A stretch of 48,049 nt of DNA. Origin: a virus. The translations under genes and the position numbers were made by a program. Shown here in pieces: positions 28,219 through 37,257 of the stretch. The first letter of the stretch is position 1. Every line of letters begins with the position of its first letter. Under the pieces are notes generated by a model. That model was not told where the DNA came from. It made no database searches and saw only the letters and a program-made list of their open reading frames with translations. The stretch lies in IMG/VR virus record IMGVR_UViG_3300044492_000048, positions 1 to 48,049 of that record. One strand, given 5' to 3'.

Positions 28219-28725
28219 ATGCCTGACATCCGTCTGGTTCAGAACCCTGAAGCATTCCCGAAATACTCGATCCCGATCGACTGGCTGTTGCTCGATGACG
28301 GCACGCTGGACGATACGCAGGCGCTGGCGACAGCGGTGATCGTCGCGCTCGGCACCGACCGCCTGGCTAGTCCCGACGACGTTTTGCCAGATCCGGATTC
28401 GACCGATCGCGCCGGCTGGTGGGGCGACATGGATGCCGAGGAGCTGTTCAACGGCTGGCCGATCGGCACCAAGCTCTGGTTACTGAAGCGAGCAAAGATT
28501 GTTGGCGCCGAAGATCCTGAAGGCGCCACTCTCACCAGGGTCGAGCAGTATATTAGCGAGGCGATCCAACCTTTTGTCGACAACAGGATCGCGACCAGCT
28601 TTGATGTCGAAGCCTGGCGAAGCGGAATCGAGCAGATCGATGCCGTTGTGGTGATCTATCGAGGCCCAAAGCGGCCAGTCGAGTTGCGCTTCCAAGTCCT
28701 CTGGAACGACATCGAAAGGGCCTGA
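28219..28725 (+). CDS. Baseplate wedge protein (Mu gp46-like)
   Basis: This 168-residue protein shows the Mu gp46 pattern: LLLDDGTLDDTQALATAVIVALGTDRLA, then DRAGWWGDM (Trp-Trp-Gly-Asp) and ISEAIQPFVDNRIATSF. In Mu-like phages gp46 joins sheath and wedge as a T4 gp25-like component. It lies between spike and gp47 genes, the conserved order. Confidence 0.93.
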   Translation: MPDIRLVQNPEAFPKYSIPIDWLLLDDGTLDDTQALATAVIVALGTDRLASPDDVLPDPDSTDRAGWWGDMDAEELFNGWPIGTKLWLLKRAKIVGAEDPEGATLTRVEQYISEAIQPFVDNRIATSFDVEAWRSGIEQIDAVVVIYRGPKRPVELRFQVLWNDIERA

Positions 28726-28728
28726 CGA

Positions 28729-29844
28729 ATGCCTTGGTCTACGCCCACGCTCAGAGAGGTCCGCAGTCTCGTCAGGGACAACGTCAGGGCGTCTCTGCCT
28801 GGTGCCGACGCTTCGGTGCCCAATTCCGTTTTGCGCGTCCTGTCGGACGCCCAAGGCGGCCTGTGTCATCTCACGCTTCAGTATATCGACTGGCTGTCGC
28901 TCCAGCTCCTGCCGGACACCGCAGAAACGGAATGGCTCGATCGGCATGGCGCGATCTGGCTCAAGAACGCCGACGGCACGATCGGCCGCAAGCAGGCAAC
29001 GTTCGCGGAGGGATGGGTTCAGTTCACGGGCGTAAGCGGCACCGTCGTTCCGATCGGCACGCAGATGAGTGGTGGCGGCACCGGTTTCGAAACTACGGCA
29101 CAGGTCACTATCGCCACGGGACCGACTGATGCTCCAGTACGGGCGCTCAGCGCCGGCGCAGCGGGCAACATCGAAGAAGGCGAAATCATCACGCTGGCCG
29201 ATCTCATTCCTGGCCTCGATGGCGCCGTTACGGTGATCGAGATCACGGGCGGCGTCGAGGTCGAGAACGACGACGATCTGCGGATGCGCGTTCTTCAGCG
29301 CATCCAGAACCCGCCGATGGGCGGCGCCCAGGCTGATTACGTCACATGGGCGCTCGCGGTCCCCGGCGTCACGCGCGCCTGGGCGGCGATGGAGCAGGGA
29401 CCAGGAACGATCACGGTGCGCTTTCTGATGGACGAGCTGCGCGCCGACGACGATGGCTGGCCACAGCCGCAGGACATCGAGGCGGTCGCCACTTACATCG
29501 ACAAGATGCGGCCGGTGACGGTGAAGGATTGCTACGTCGTGGCTCCGATCAAGGAGTTCATCGACGTTACTATCAAGAACCTGATGCCAGACACCGCCGC
29601 CGTCGAGGCCGCCGTCGAGGCCAGCCTGCGTGAAATGCTGTTCAGAGTGGCGGCACCGAGTCAGACGATCTATGAGGCTTGGATATCTTTCGCGATCATG
29701 AATGCGCCAGGCGTGCAATCCTTCAACCTGGTCAACGGCCGGGATTGGGTGATGCCGTCGTTAGGTCATATGGCGGTGATGGGGACGCTGCTATTTGCAG
29801 AGCCGGATCAGGTATTCCTTCTAGAGCCCGCCCCTCATGGCTGA
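28729..29844 (+). CDS. Baseplate protein J-like (Mu gp47)
   Basis: This 371-residue protein contains the J-family signatures: SVPNSVLRVLSD-type start, ETEWLDRHGAIWL (about 66-78), GTVVPIGTQMSGGGTGFETT (about 105-124), AGAAGNIEEGEIITL and NDDDLRMRVLQRIQNPPMGG. The length agrees with Mu gp47. It forms the baseplate wedge with gp46 and gp48. AAAGGG precedes the ATG, and it overlaps the gp48 gene by 8 nt. Confidence 0.95.
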   Translation: MPWSTPTLREVRSLVRDNVRASLPGADASVPNSVLRVLSDAQGGLCHLTLQYIDWLSLQLLPDTAETEWLDRHGAIWLKNADGTIGRKQATFAEGWVQFTGVSGTVVPIGTQMSGGGTGFETTAQVTIATGPTDAPVRALSAGAAGNIEEGEIITLADLIPGLDGAVTVIEITGGVEVENDDDLRMRVLQRIQNPPMGGAQADYVTWALAVPGVTRAWAAMEQGPGTITVRFLMDELRADDDGWPQPQDIEAVATYIDKMRPVTVKDCYVVAPIKEFIDVTIKNLMPDTAAVEAAVEASLREMLFRVAAPSQTIYEAWISFAIMNAPGVQSFNLVNGRDWVMPSLGHMAVMGTLLFAEPDQVFLLEPAPHG

Positions 29845-30934
29845 CAGACACATTCGCCGTCTCGGCCAGGATTACGGTTCTGCCTTTCTGACGTTGCTGC
29901 CGCAAGGACAAGCGTGGCCGAAGTATCCCGGCACGACGCTCGATCTCGCCTGTCGCGGCCTTGCTGAGTACTGGGGCTTTGTCGACAGTCGCGCCGCCGA
30001 CTTGTTAGAGCAGGAGAGCGATCCGCGCAGGACGATGGAGCTTCTGCCGGACTGGGAGCGCAACTGGGGCCTGCCTGATCCTTGCTACGAAGAGCCGCAG
30101 ACGATCGGCGAACGTCAGCAAGCTCTGGTAATGCGGATGACGATGCTCGGCGCTCAGTCGCGAGAGTTCTTCATCGATATCGCGGCGCAGCTTGGCTATA
30201 CAATTACGATCAGCGAATACCGCGTGTTTGTCGTCGGCATCGATGGCTGCGGCGACTGTCGCGTTTTCGGTGACGGCACCAACCCGATGATGGACGCCTG
30301 GAATAAGCCGATCGTCAATGATCGCGGCAAGCCGATCTCGAAGGGGGAGCTTTCGGAGTGGCCGAACTACGGCATCGGGCCGCCGACTAATCGTTTTTAC
30401 TGGACTGTGCATGTCTCCGCGTCGAAGCTGGTCTGGTTCAGGGTTGGCGGCGGCGGCGGTCAAACAGGCGTAGATCCTCACCTTCGCATCGGCCTGGCGG
30501 AAGAGATCGAGTGTCTGCTCAATCGCTGGAAGCCAGCTCACACCATCATCATTTTCGACTACTCCGAACCGGAGCCGCCGACAGACACGCTGGTCTGGTT
30601 CAGGGTGTCGTCCAGCTTCTGCGGCGTCGATCCTCATCTGTTCATCAAGATCGCGGGCACCGCGCCTTACGAGATCCGGCTTAGCTGGAGCAGCGTCAAC
30701 AGGAACGCTCTCATCGGGACTGTCGTCGGAAGATTGACGGTGCCGAACAGCCACGGCACGGTGTTCTATCTGGCCGATAATGCCGGCGGAAGGTTTGCCA
30801 TTTCCGGCGACAAGCTGGTGACGGCGAAATCGCTCGCCGGAGACACCGAGGCCTCCTACGATGTCAGGATCGGCGCCACCAGCCCGATGATCCCGCCATA
30901 CTTCCTGTTCACCATCAACGTAATCGAACCCTAA
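29837..30934 (+). CDS. Mu gp48-like baseplate/tail protein with C-terminal extension
   Basis: This protein has 365 residues; Mu gp48 has about 193. The N-terminal about 195 follow the gp48 (DUF2313) pattern: LLPQGQAWPKYPG, DLLEQESDPRRTMELLPDWERNWGLPD and RQALVMRM. A duplicated WFRVGG/WFRVSSSFCGVDPHL segment follows (about 197 and about 254). The end (about 285-365) is a cadherin/Ig-like strand-rich domain (VGRLTVPNSHGTVFYL). The repeated WFRV…GVDPHL units suggest an internal duplication. It links fibres to the baseplate. Confidence 0.9.
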   Translation: MADRHIRRLGQDYGSAFLTLLPQGQAWPKYPGTTLDLACRGLAEYWGFVDSRAADLLEQESDPRRTMELLPDWERNWGLPDPCYEEPQTIGERQQALVMRMTMLGAQSREFFIDIAAQLGYTITISEYRVFVVGIDGCGDCRVFGDGTNPMMDAWNKPIVNDRGKPISKGELSEWPNYGIGPPTNRFYWTVHVSASKLVWFRVGGGGGQTGVDPHLRIGLAEEIECLLNRWKPAHTIIIFDYSEPEPPTDTLVWFRVSSSFCGVDPHLFIKIAGTAPYEIRLSWSSVNRNALIGTVVGRLTVPNSHGTVFYLADNAGGRFAISGDKLVTAKSLAGDTEASYDVRIGATSPMIPPYFLFTINVIEP

Positions 30935-30950
30935 GAGGGAGGGCGTCACC

Positions 30951-31982
30951 TTGCTTTACAATCAGCCTTACGGCATCTCCGATCCGAACGCGCCGTACAT
31001 CAACGGCAACCCCAGCACAGGCACGATGGGATCGATCCCGCCGGCGTTGTCCATCGAGCATCCGCAGCGCGAGATCGTGAAGGTGATCCAGTGGGCCTAC
31101 GATCACGGTTACGCCGACATGCTCGGCAATCCATGCGAGCAACCGACATCGAACCTGACCGATCAATTGCTGAAGGCGCTCTTCGGCATCATGAACTCGC
31201 GACTGTTGCGCGCACCGCAAAATTATTTCGTCAACGGCGCGACCGGCAACGACTTCGGTAACGACGGCCTGACAGCGAACACGCCGTTCGCCACCATTCA
31301 GAAGGCGCTTGATGTTGCGACTGGTTGGAACCAGAACGGCTTCATGGTCACGATCAACGTAGCTGATGGTATCTATGAAGGAATTATTCTTCGCGAGCTG
31401 AATGGCAGCGGTGGCTGCCTTCTTCAGGGGTCCGGCACATCGAGATGCACCATATCCGGCGTCAACAAGTCCGCGATTCAGAGTGGTGGCATTTCATCAA
31501 CTTACTACATCCAGGGCTTTGCGTTGACCTGTCAGGGCGTCTATCCGCCAGGTGACCACGGCTGCGGGATCATGCTCTACGGCGGCACGGTTCAGGTTCA
31601 GAATCTTAAGTTTTTGAATTGCGGCGAAGCCCACATGATGACAATCGCCGATGGCTGGCTCATTCCGAACCTCGACATCGAGATTGCGGGCAGCGCCCAA
31701 TCGCACATCAGCGCTGTTTGGAATAGCCACTACACGCATTCATCGCCTCCGGTGGAGCCGACCCTGACAATCTCTCAGCAAGTCGCTTTCAATTACTTCG
31801 CAATTTCATCTTCTGGGTCTCTGGTGGTCAATTACTACGTCGACATCATCGGAGCTTCGAACATGACTTCCGGTGCGAAGTTTCTCGTCAACCTGAACAG
31901 CACCATGGCAAACGGCGGCGGCCTTAATTATCTCCCCGGCCCCTCGCCGGGGGTCATCACCACTGGAGGACAATACTCATGA
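30951..31982 (+). CDS. Tail fibre with pectate-lyase-like beta-helix
   Basis: This 343-residue protein starts at TTG (GAGGGAGG at 6-9 nt), beginning MLYNQPYGISDPNAPYING, a common fibre N-terminus that anchors to the baseplate. Residues about 90-320 resemble a right-handed beta-helix (NYFVNGATGNDFGNDGLTAN, then PFATIQKAL and IYEGIILRELNGSGG), as in DUF1565/pectate-lyase fibres. Cysteines (CLLQGSGTSRC) are unusual for a fibre. It may bind or degrade a surface polysaccharide; no catalytic residues can be assigned. Its stop overlaps the accessory gene. Confidence 0.85.
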   Translation: MLYNQPYGISDPNAPYINGNPSTGTMGSIPPALSIEHPQREIVKVIQWAYDHGYADMLGNPCEQPTSNLTDQLLKALFGIMNSRLLRAPQNYFVNGATGNDFGNDGLTANTPFATIQKALDVATGWNQNGFMVTINVADGIYEGIILRELNGSGGCLLQGSGTSRCTISGVNKSAIQSGGISSTYYIQGFALTCQGVYPPGDHGCGIMLYGGTVQVQNLKFLNCGEAHMMTIADGWLIPNLDIEIAGSAQSHISAVWNSHYTHSSPPVEPTLTISQQVAFNYFAISSSGSLVVNYYVDIIGASNMTSGAKFLVNLNSTMANGGGLNYLPGPSPGVITTGGQYS

Positions 31983-32566
31983 GTTTTTTTGCGGGAAGCC
32001 CAGGCAATTGGTACTGGCTGGCTGATGACGGCCGTCTGTTCTCAAGCAAATCGCAGACGCTGGTTGCGGCTGATGATCCGGATTACGTCACATGGGATGT
32101 CACCTACGATGCGACACGATGGCCGGTCGATGACGCGGGTGAGCAAACCGACGCCGCATTGCAGGCCGTGCTTGAGCCGCACAATATGTTCGTCAACCTG
32201 AACTACTACACCGTGAATAAGCGGTGGAGGACAGAGCAGGGCGGCCTCACCGCGACGGCAGGCTTTCCGATCAGGACCGACGATCGATCGCAAGCCAAGC
32301 TGACCGGTCTCTACACAGCGTCGCAGGAAAATCCGGCTGTTATTACGCAGTACCAGGCGGCCGATTATACCGTACAGCAGATCGATGCCGCAGGGATGCT
32401 CCAGCTCCACATCGATCTGCTCACGCATATCAATTTCTGCTTCGATACGTCAGCGACCATGTTGGCCGGCATCGCCGCCGGCACGATCACGACGCGGGAG
32501 CAGATCGATGCGGCGTTTGATACGGGCTCCATGACGCAGGCGCAGAAGAACTGGCTCAAGAAGTAA
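31979..32566 (+). CDS. Tail fibre accessory protein (DUF4376-like)
   Basis: This 195-residue protein has a C-terminal half typical of DUF4376: RTDDRSQAKLTGLYTASQ, an aromatic/acidic strand segment, QQIDAAGMLQLHIDLLTHIN and AGTITTREQIDAAF. Such proteins lie beside fibre genes and are thought to help fibre folding or attachment. The N-terminus (NWYWLADDGRLFSSKSQ) is a small strand-rich domain. The ATG overlaps the fibre stop (ATGA). Confidence 0.8.
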   Translation: MSFFAGSPGNWYWLADDGRLFSSKSQTLVAADDPDYVTWDVTYDATRWPVDDAGEQTDAALQAVLEPHNMFVNLNYYTVNKRWRTEQGGLTATAGFPIRTDDRSQAKLTGLYTASQENPAVITQYQAADYTVQQIDAAGMLQLHIDLLTHINFCFDTSATMLAGIAAGTITTREQIDAAFDTGSMTQAQKNWLKK

Positions 32567-32579
32567 AGAGGGCGCTTCA

Positions 32580-32924
32580 ATGTCCATCGTCAACATCAAT
32601 GTGGAGAACGACGCGGATTTTTACCGCGCGTTTTCCTGGCAGACGATTGATGGTGCCCCCATCGACATGACGGGCGGGACGATGGAAATGATGCTGCGCC
32701 GTCGTGCGTCGGACCAGGTGGCGCTGCTTCGCCTTGCTACCGACACCGGAGAGATCGTGATGACCAATCCGGTGAACGGTGCCTTCACGGTGCGGCTCTC
32801 GCAGTACGCGCTGGAGCGGCTTGGGCTTGGCAGTTTCGAGCATTCGAACATCTTCTCGCGCGGCGGCTACAAGGTCCGCATCTGGACTGGCACGCTCACT
32901 AACAACGCTGGGCCAACGCGATGA
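32580..32924 (+). CDS. Small fibre-region hypothetical protein
   Basis: This 114-residue, strand-rich protein contains VENDADFYRAFSWQTIDGAP and GTMEMMLRRRASDQV, a pattern found in small proteins preceding collagen-like fibre genes in alphaproteobacterial phages. A short N-terminal attachment module for the next product is possible. It overlaps the next ATG (ATGA). Function is unknown. Confidence 0.7.
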   Translation: MSIVNINVENDADFYRAFSWQTIDGAPIDMTGGTMEMMLRRRASDQVALLRLATDTGEIVMTNPVNGAFTVRLSQYALERLGLGSFEHSNIFSRGGYKVRIWTGTLTNNAGPTR

Positions 32925-33652
32925 CGAACACCGTTGACGTTAGCGGCATTGCTAACCTCGAGATTGCGCCAAGCGAAGGCACCATCGTCGTTACGACGGA
33001 TAGCGACGTTGAAGTCCTTCAGGTGCTTTCGCCGGGACCGCCTGGACCGCCTGGCCCAGAAGGCCCGCCGTCAACGGTGGTTGGTCCTCCAGGCCCTCCT
33101 GGTCCTCAGGGACCGAGAGGAAATACAGTCGGCTACGGCCCCGCCGATCCGGTCAATACCTACGGCGCGAACGGCGACTTCTACATCAACACGACAACCA
33201 ATTTTATCTTCGGCCCGAAGCTGGGGAATATCTGGCCTGCCGGCACTTCGATAGTAGGACCGCAAGGTCAGAAGGGCGACAAAGGCGACAAAGGCGATCA
33301 AGGCATCAAGGGCGACGTTGGTGTCCAAGGCCCGATCGGCCTGACCGGAGCTGACGGCAATACCGTGCTCTACGGCGCGGCCAATCCAGCCGCAGCCGTC
33401 GGCGTCAACGGCAACTTCTACATCAATACGACGACGAATTTTTTGTTTGGCCCGAAGATGGGCGGCGCATGGCCCGCAGGCACGTCGCTGGTAGGACCGC
33501 AAGGTCCGGCCGGCACCGCGCAAATGATCATCGCGGATAATCCGCCAGCAGGCGCGAGTGACGGATCGGTCTGGTACGAGTCAGATTCCGGACTGACCTT
33601 TCTGCGCGTGAATGACGGCACATCGACCCAATGGGTTCAGATAAAGCTCTGA
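32921..33652 (+). CDS. Collagen-like tail fibre protein
   Basis: This 243-residue protein has an N-terminal strand-rich domain, then Gly-X-Y runs ([42 protein letters not shown]). Two copies of an about 45-residue module follow (NT-YG-A-P … GDFYINTTTNFIFGPK / GNFYINTTTNFLFGPK … WPAGTSIVGPQG). It ends in ESDSGLTFLRVNDGTSTQWV. The same modules occur in the spike-fibre at 25902, so the phage builds several fibres from a common parts list. Confidence 0.88.
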   Translation: MTNTVDVSGIANLEIAPSEGTIVVTTDSDVEVLQVLSPGPPGPPGPEGPPSTVVGPPGPPGPQGPRGNTVGYGPADPVNTYGANGDFYINTTTNFIFGPKLGNIWPAGTSIVGPQGQKGDKGDKGDQGIKGDVGVQGPIGLTGADGNTVLYGAANPAAAVGVNGNFYINTTTNFLFGPKMGGAWPAGTSLVGPQGPAGTAQMIIADNPPAGASDGSVWYESDSGLTFLRVNDGTSTQWVQIKL

Positions 33653-33669
33653 CATAATAGGAGGCTACC

Positions 33670-35445
33670 ACGGCATACGATTTCCCAAACGCCCCGACCG
33701 TCGGTCAGACCTACCAAGGCTATTACTGGGACGGTGAGAAGTGGCGGCTGAAGGCTGGCAGCATCGGCGTGCTGGTGTCGGACACGCCGCCCGTAGGCGC
33801 GGCTGACGGCGCCCTTTGGTTTGAGAGCGATACGGGTCTGCTGTTTTTGCGATTCAACGATGGCACATCAACCCAGTGGGTGATCGCAGCTCCGCAGCCT
33901 GATGCATCGTCGTTCGTTGCGAAGTCTGGCGATACGATGACCGGCAATTTGACGATTGCCAATCCGGTGGGGCCGGACATCGGGCTCAACCTGAGCAAGC
34001 CAGCTTCGTCAGGATTTAGCGCAACGATCTACGGACGAATGAACGGCTTGTCGCGTTGGGCCTTCAATATGTCCGACGCCTCTCCTGAGAGCGGTAGCAA
34101 CGCCGGATCAAACTTCTCGCTCAGCCGCTACAACGATCTTGGGAATTACATCGACAGTCCGCTCGCGCTTAGCCGTGCTACCGGATTAATGACAGCAACT
34201 AATCTGACGATCAAGAAAGCAGCATCTTCTTCAGTTTTAACATTGGACAAAGCGGCTGGCGGCATCAACACCAGCTATGTAACAGGGTTGGCCAATGGCC
34301 TATCCCGCTGGACTGTTGAGCTTGGAAATAACAATCCAGAAGGCAGCGGCAATATCGGTAGCGATTTCGCAATCAGCCGCTTTGACAATACTGGCAACTA
34401 CCTCAACAGTCCGATGAACATCGAGCGCTCTAATGGGCGGGTGAACATATCTGGTTCCGGCGGGCTCAGGCTTCTCGGCGGGTCTCCAGGTATCGTGCTG
34501 GACAAATCAGGAGGAACCTACAACGCCTCAATTCAGGGGTGGTCAAATGGTGTGCCGCGCTGGGTAGTGGAGCTTGGGAACGGTGGCGCGGGCGAGACGG
34601 GCGGCAATGCTGGATCAATCTTCGGGATCAGCCGGTATGCTGACAACGGGGCCAATCTGGGAACGCCATTTCAGATTGATCGCGCGAGCGGACAGGTGTC
34701 GTTTTCCCCGTATGTCGTAGTCAACGGGAGCGCCTTAATCAATCAGGCCGTCAACCAACCATTTTTGACTTTTTACAGCGGCGGCTACCAAAAAATCCTT
34801 CGCATGGGTGGCACCTACGAACTTGAATTTATCAACAGCGCCAACTCCGCTATGATCTGCTCCATGCGGGACGATGGTGAGGTAACCGCAGGGAGGGGCT
34901 TCACCTCCTACTACGGTTACCGTTGCAGATACGGCACCCCCGGCGGCCTTGGTGATAACTACTTCAATCTTTTTTACTCGTCGGGCGTCACCTACCTGTT
35001 TGTTGACCAAACCAACTTCGGCTACATCAACACAACGTCTGACTATCGGACGAAAAAGGATGTCGGGCCGCTTCCGAGTATGTGGGAGACGGTGAAGGCG
35101 CTGCGTCCAATCCAGTACACGCAAGCGGAGTTCAGCCCGCCCAGCCACATCAAGCATATCGCGGAAGAGACCGCGAAGGCGAAGCAGGAAGCCGAAGCCA
35201 ATCCAGAAGTGAAGCCGCGCGAGGTGAACGCGGGGCCGCTATTTCCGGCTGACAATATCCAGCGCTGGGGCTTCATCGCGCATGAGCTGCAAGAGACGTT
35301 GGTGCCGTCAGCGGCGACCGGCGTCAAGGACAGTCCAGATCACATTCAGGCACCCAATCCATTCACCCTCATCGCGGCACTGACCAAGGCGCTGCAAGAA
35401 GCGATGACGCGCATCGAGACGCTGGAGGCCAAGGTCAATGCTTGA
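33670..35445 (+). CDS. Tail fibre with S74 intramolecular chaperone; apparent ACG start
   Basis: The product has about 591 residues. The frame is open back to TAG at 33658, and the first residues read (T)AYDFPNAPTVGQTYQG, the usual M-AYDFP start of this fibre family. The codon in the start position is ACG (33670), with TAGGAGG 5 nt upstream. The first standard start, GTG at 33769, would remove the conserved N-terminus. The body is a repeated strand-rich domain (three near copies of GL-RW-…-NNPE…SD or SNAGS motifs). The C-terminus (about 455-591) is a peptidase S74 chaperone: SDYRTKKD (Ser-Lys dyad near 457-462) and RWGFIAHELQE, then a coiled coil. Confidence 0.88.
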   Translation, partial: TAYDFPNAPTVGQTYQGYYWDGEKWRLKAGSIGVLVSDTPPVGAADGALWFESDTGLLFLRFNDGTSTQWVIAAPQPDASSFVAKSGDTMTGNLTIANPVGPDIGLNLSKPASSGFSATIYGRMNGLSRWAFNMSDASPESGSNAGSNFSLSRYNDLGNYIDSPLALSRATGLMTATNLTIKKAASSSVLTLDKAAGGINTSYVTGLANGLSRWTVELGNNNPEGSGNIGSDFAISRFDNTGNYLNSPMNIERSNGRVNISGSGGLRLLGGSPGIVLDKSGGTYNASIQGWSNGVPRWVVELGNGGAGETGGNAGSIFGISRYADNGANLGTPFQIDRASGQVSFSPYVVVNGSALINQAVNQPFLTFYSGGYQKILRMGGTYELEFINSANSAMICSMRDDGEVTAGRGFTSYYGYRCRYGTPGGLGDNYFNLFYSSGVTYLFVDQTNFGYINTTSDYRTKKDVGPLPSMWETVKALRPIQYTQAEFSPPSHIKHIAEETAKAKQEAEANPEVKPREVNAGPLFPADNIQRWGFIAHELQETLVPSAATGVKDSPDHIQAPNPFTLIAALTKALQEAMTRIETLEAKVNA

Positions 35446-36721
35446 TTTCCCATCCTCACCAACCAACGGCCAGAAGTATCCGGCGACGCCGCAGGCCGGC
35501 ATCCCGACCTACACATGGGACGGCGAGAAGTGGATCACCGCTCCAGGTGCCATCGGCGGCGCGAAGGCGGTTCTGAGCGACGGCTCCATTCCGATGACGG
35601 CGCAATTGAAGGTAGTCAATCCGCCTGCTGTAGCGACCGACGCAGCGGCGAAGGGCTACGTCGATGCATTTGCTGCGCCTATGGACGCGCTCGCCTACAG
35701 CGGCATGCAGATCAATGGATCATGCGACGTCAGTCAGGAGTTTGGTTTTAACGGTAACGGCGTCCTCGTCACTCAAAGCGTGAACAGATATGTCTGCGAT
35801 GGATGGATTGGGGTCAACTCTTGCGCGACGGGCGTGGCGCAATTCACCGTGTCGGCTATGGGCTCTACGCCTAACATGGGCAACCACATCAACACTCTTC
35901 AGATGTGGCCAACCACGGTGCAGGCAACGATGGGCGCAAGCGATCACGTCCGGTTCAACAATATTATCGAGGGCTACAGGTTCTCGCGAGTGGGATGGGG
36001 TACGAGTAATGCCGTACCTGTCACCATTGGCTTCTGGTTTCGGGCGTCGAAAGCCGGAGATTATCGTGTCGTCATGATGAGCCAAGGTGGGGACGTCACG
36101 CCGTGGATGCCGTTCACGCTTGCGGTGGCTGGTACGACCTTTCAGTGGGTGACGATTACATTCCAGCCAATGACGACCGGGACATGGCTCAAGGACAACA
36201 GGGCGGGCGCGCACGTTATATTTGAACTAACGTCGAACGCGACGCCGAACCTGATGGCGTCATTATCGGACTACGTCTCGATCACTGGTCTCATTGTGCT
36301 TCCCGGCCTCTACGCGCCGTCCGCCGCACGCGCTCCGTTCATCATGCGACCGTTCAATGATGAGATAGTCCTGTGCCAACGATACTATGAGAAAACCTAC
36401 CCGATGATTGATCTGCCGGGGGCTGTTTACGGCAACTACAACGGCAGCGGAACATCATTGATGGAAGAGGTTCAGGCTCCAGGCGCGGCCTACAAGGCGA
36501 TCCACTGGCCGTTCACCGTGCTGAAACGTGTCGCTCCAACGAGCAAAAGCTATTCGCCGCAAACTGGAGCGGTTGGGACAATCGCGGTTGCAGGAATAGG
36601 AGATGTTCCCGCAGCGGTTCAGCAAAACAGTGAGTCGTCGGTGGTATTTGTTGTCAACAACACCACGATCAATTCCTTCACCAACATCGCTTGCCATGCC
36701 ATAGCGGACGCGAGGATATGA
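35438..36721 (+). CDS. Tail fibre / receptor-binding protein
   Basis: This 427-residue protein shares the N-terminal MLDFPSSPTNGQKYP … TYTWDGEKWI with the preceding fibre (AYDFP … YYWDGEKWR), so both probably attach by the same module. A QINGSCDVSQEFGFNG segment follows, then a jelly-roll-like distal domain ending RAPFIMRPFNDEIVLCQRYYEKTY, common in phage fibre tips. The next genes are assembly and lysis genes, so this is likely the outermost receptor-binding fibre. It overlaps the previous gene by 8 nt. Confidence 0.85.
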   Translation: MLDFPSSPTNGQKYPATPQAGIPTYTWDGEKWITAPGAIGGAKAVLSDGSIPMTAQLKVVNPPAVATDAAAKGYVDAFAAPMDALAYSGMQINGSCDVSQEFGFNGNGVLVTQSVNRYVCDGWIGVNSCATGVAQFTVSAMGSTPNMGNHINTLQMWPTTVQATMGASDHVRFNNIIEGYRFSRVGWGTSNAVPVTIGFWFRASKAGDYRVVMMSQGGDVTPWMPFTLAVAGTTFQWVTITFQPMTTGTWLKDNRAGAHVIFELTSNATPNLMASLSDYVSITGLIVLPGLYAPSAARAPFIMRPFNDEIVLCQRYYEKTYPMIDLPGAVYGNYNGSGTSLMEEVQAPGAAYKAIHWPFTVLKRVAPTSKSYSPQTGAVGTIAVAGIGDVPAAVQQNSESSVVFVVNNTTINSFTNIACHAIADARI

Positions 36722-37003
36722 ATGGCTGAATATCAACTGACCGATCCCTCGACAGGCGGCATCATCGTTCGCACCGCAGATAGTGCGAACATCCCACCCG
36801 ATCCGGCGAACCGCGATTATGCGGAATATCTCAAATGGGCCGAGGACGGCGGCGTCGCCGATCCTTATGTGCCGCCTGAGCCGGCGCCGCCGGCGCCGAC
36901 GATCGAGCAGGAGATCGCCTTCGACCATGAGAACCGCATCCTGGCGCTGGAAGGCCAGCCGCCGCTGACGATGGCCGACTTCATCGCCAAGAAAACGAAA
37001 TGA
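36722..37003 (+). CDS. Probable tail fibre assembly protein
   Basis: This 93-residue protein begins MAEYQLTDPSTGGIIVRTAD and contains IPPDPANRDYAEYLKWAEDGG, the pattern of small tail-fibre assembly/phage XkdW-like proteins in which an acid-rich YLKWAE segment is conserved. The C-terminus is helical (TIEQEIAFDHENRILALEG). It lies immediately downstream of the fibre gene. The chaperone role is inferred from position and composition. Confidence 0.7.
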   Translation: MAEYQLTDPSTGGIIVRTADSANIPPDPANRDYAEYLKWAEDGGVADPYVPPEPAPPAPTIEQEIAFDHENRILALEGQPPLTMADFIAKKTK

Positions 37004-37257
37004 TCTGCCGGCCCTGCGAAGAGCGCCGGCGCAGAATGCTGGCGGCGTTTGCGATGATCGCTGCGCGCATCAGGGCAGGAGGACGATGTGGTCGAGATCG
37101 CCAGGACGTGGATTCGCGAAAACAGTACGCTGATGTATTTCCTGATCGCGCAGGCGATCTTTCTCGGCGGCCTGGCCTTCAGCGGCTGGGGCTACATGGT
37201 CCGTCTCGAGACGCGCGTCCACACGCTGGAGACGCGAGGCAGTCCGCACCTCGCTGA
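37000..37257 (+). CDS. Small basic CxxC protein overlapping the membrane protein gene
   Basis: An 85-codon frame starting with an ATGA overlap. The first about 30 residues (MICRPCEERRRRMLAAFAMI) look like a real short phage protein with a CxxC pair and a basic/hydrophobic helix. The remainder lies in frame with, and mostly antiphase to, the gene starting at 37088. Because it cannot end before 37257 the C-terminus may be a read-on through the next gene. Low confidence that the whole frame is used. Confidence 0.4.
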   Translation: MICRPCEERRRRMLAAFAMIAARIRAGGRCGRDRQDVDSRKQYADVFPDRAGDLSRRPGLQRLGLHGPSRDARPHAGDARQSAPR

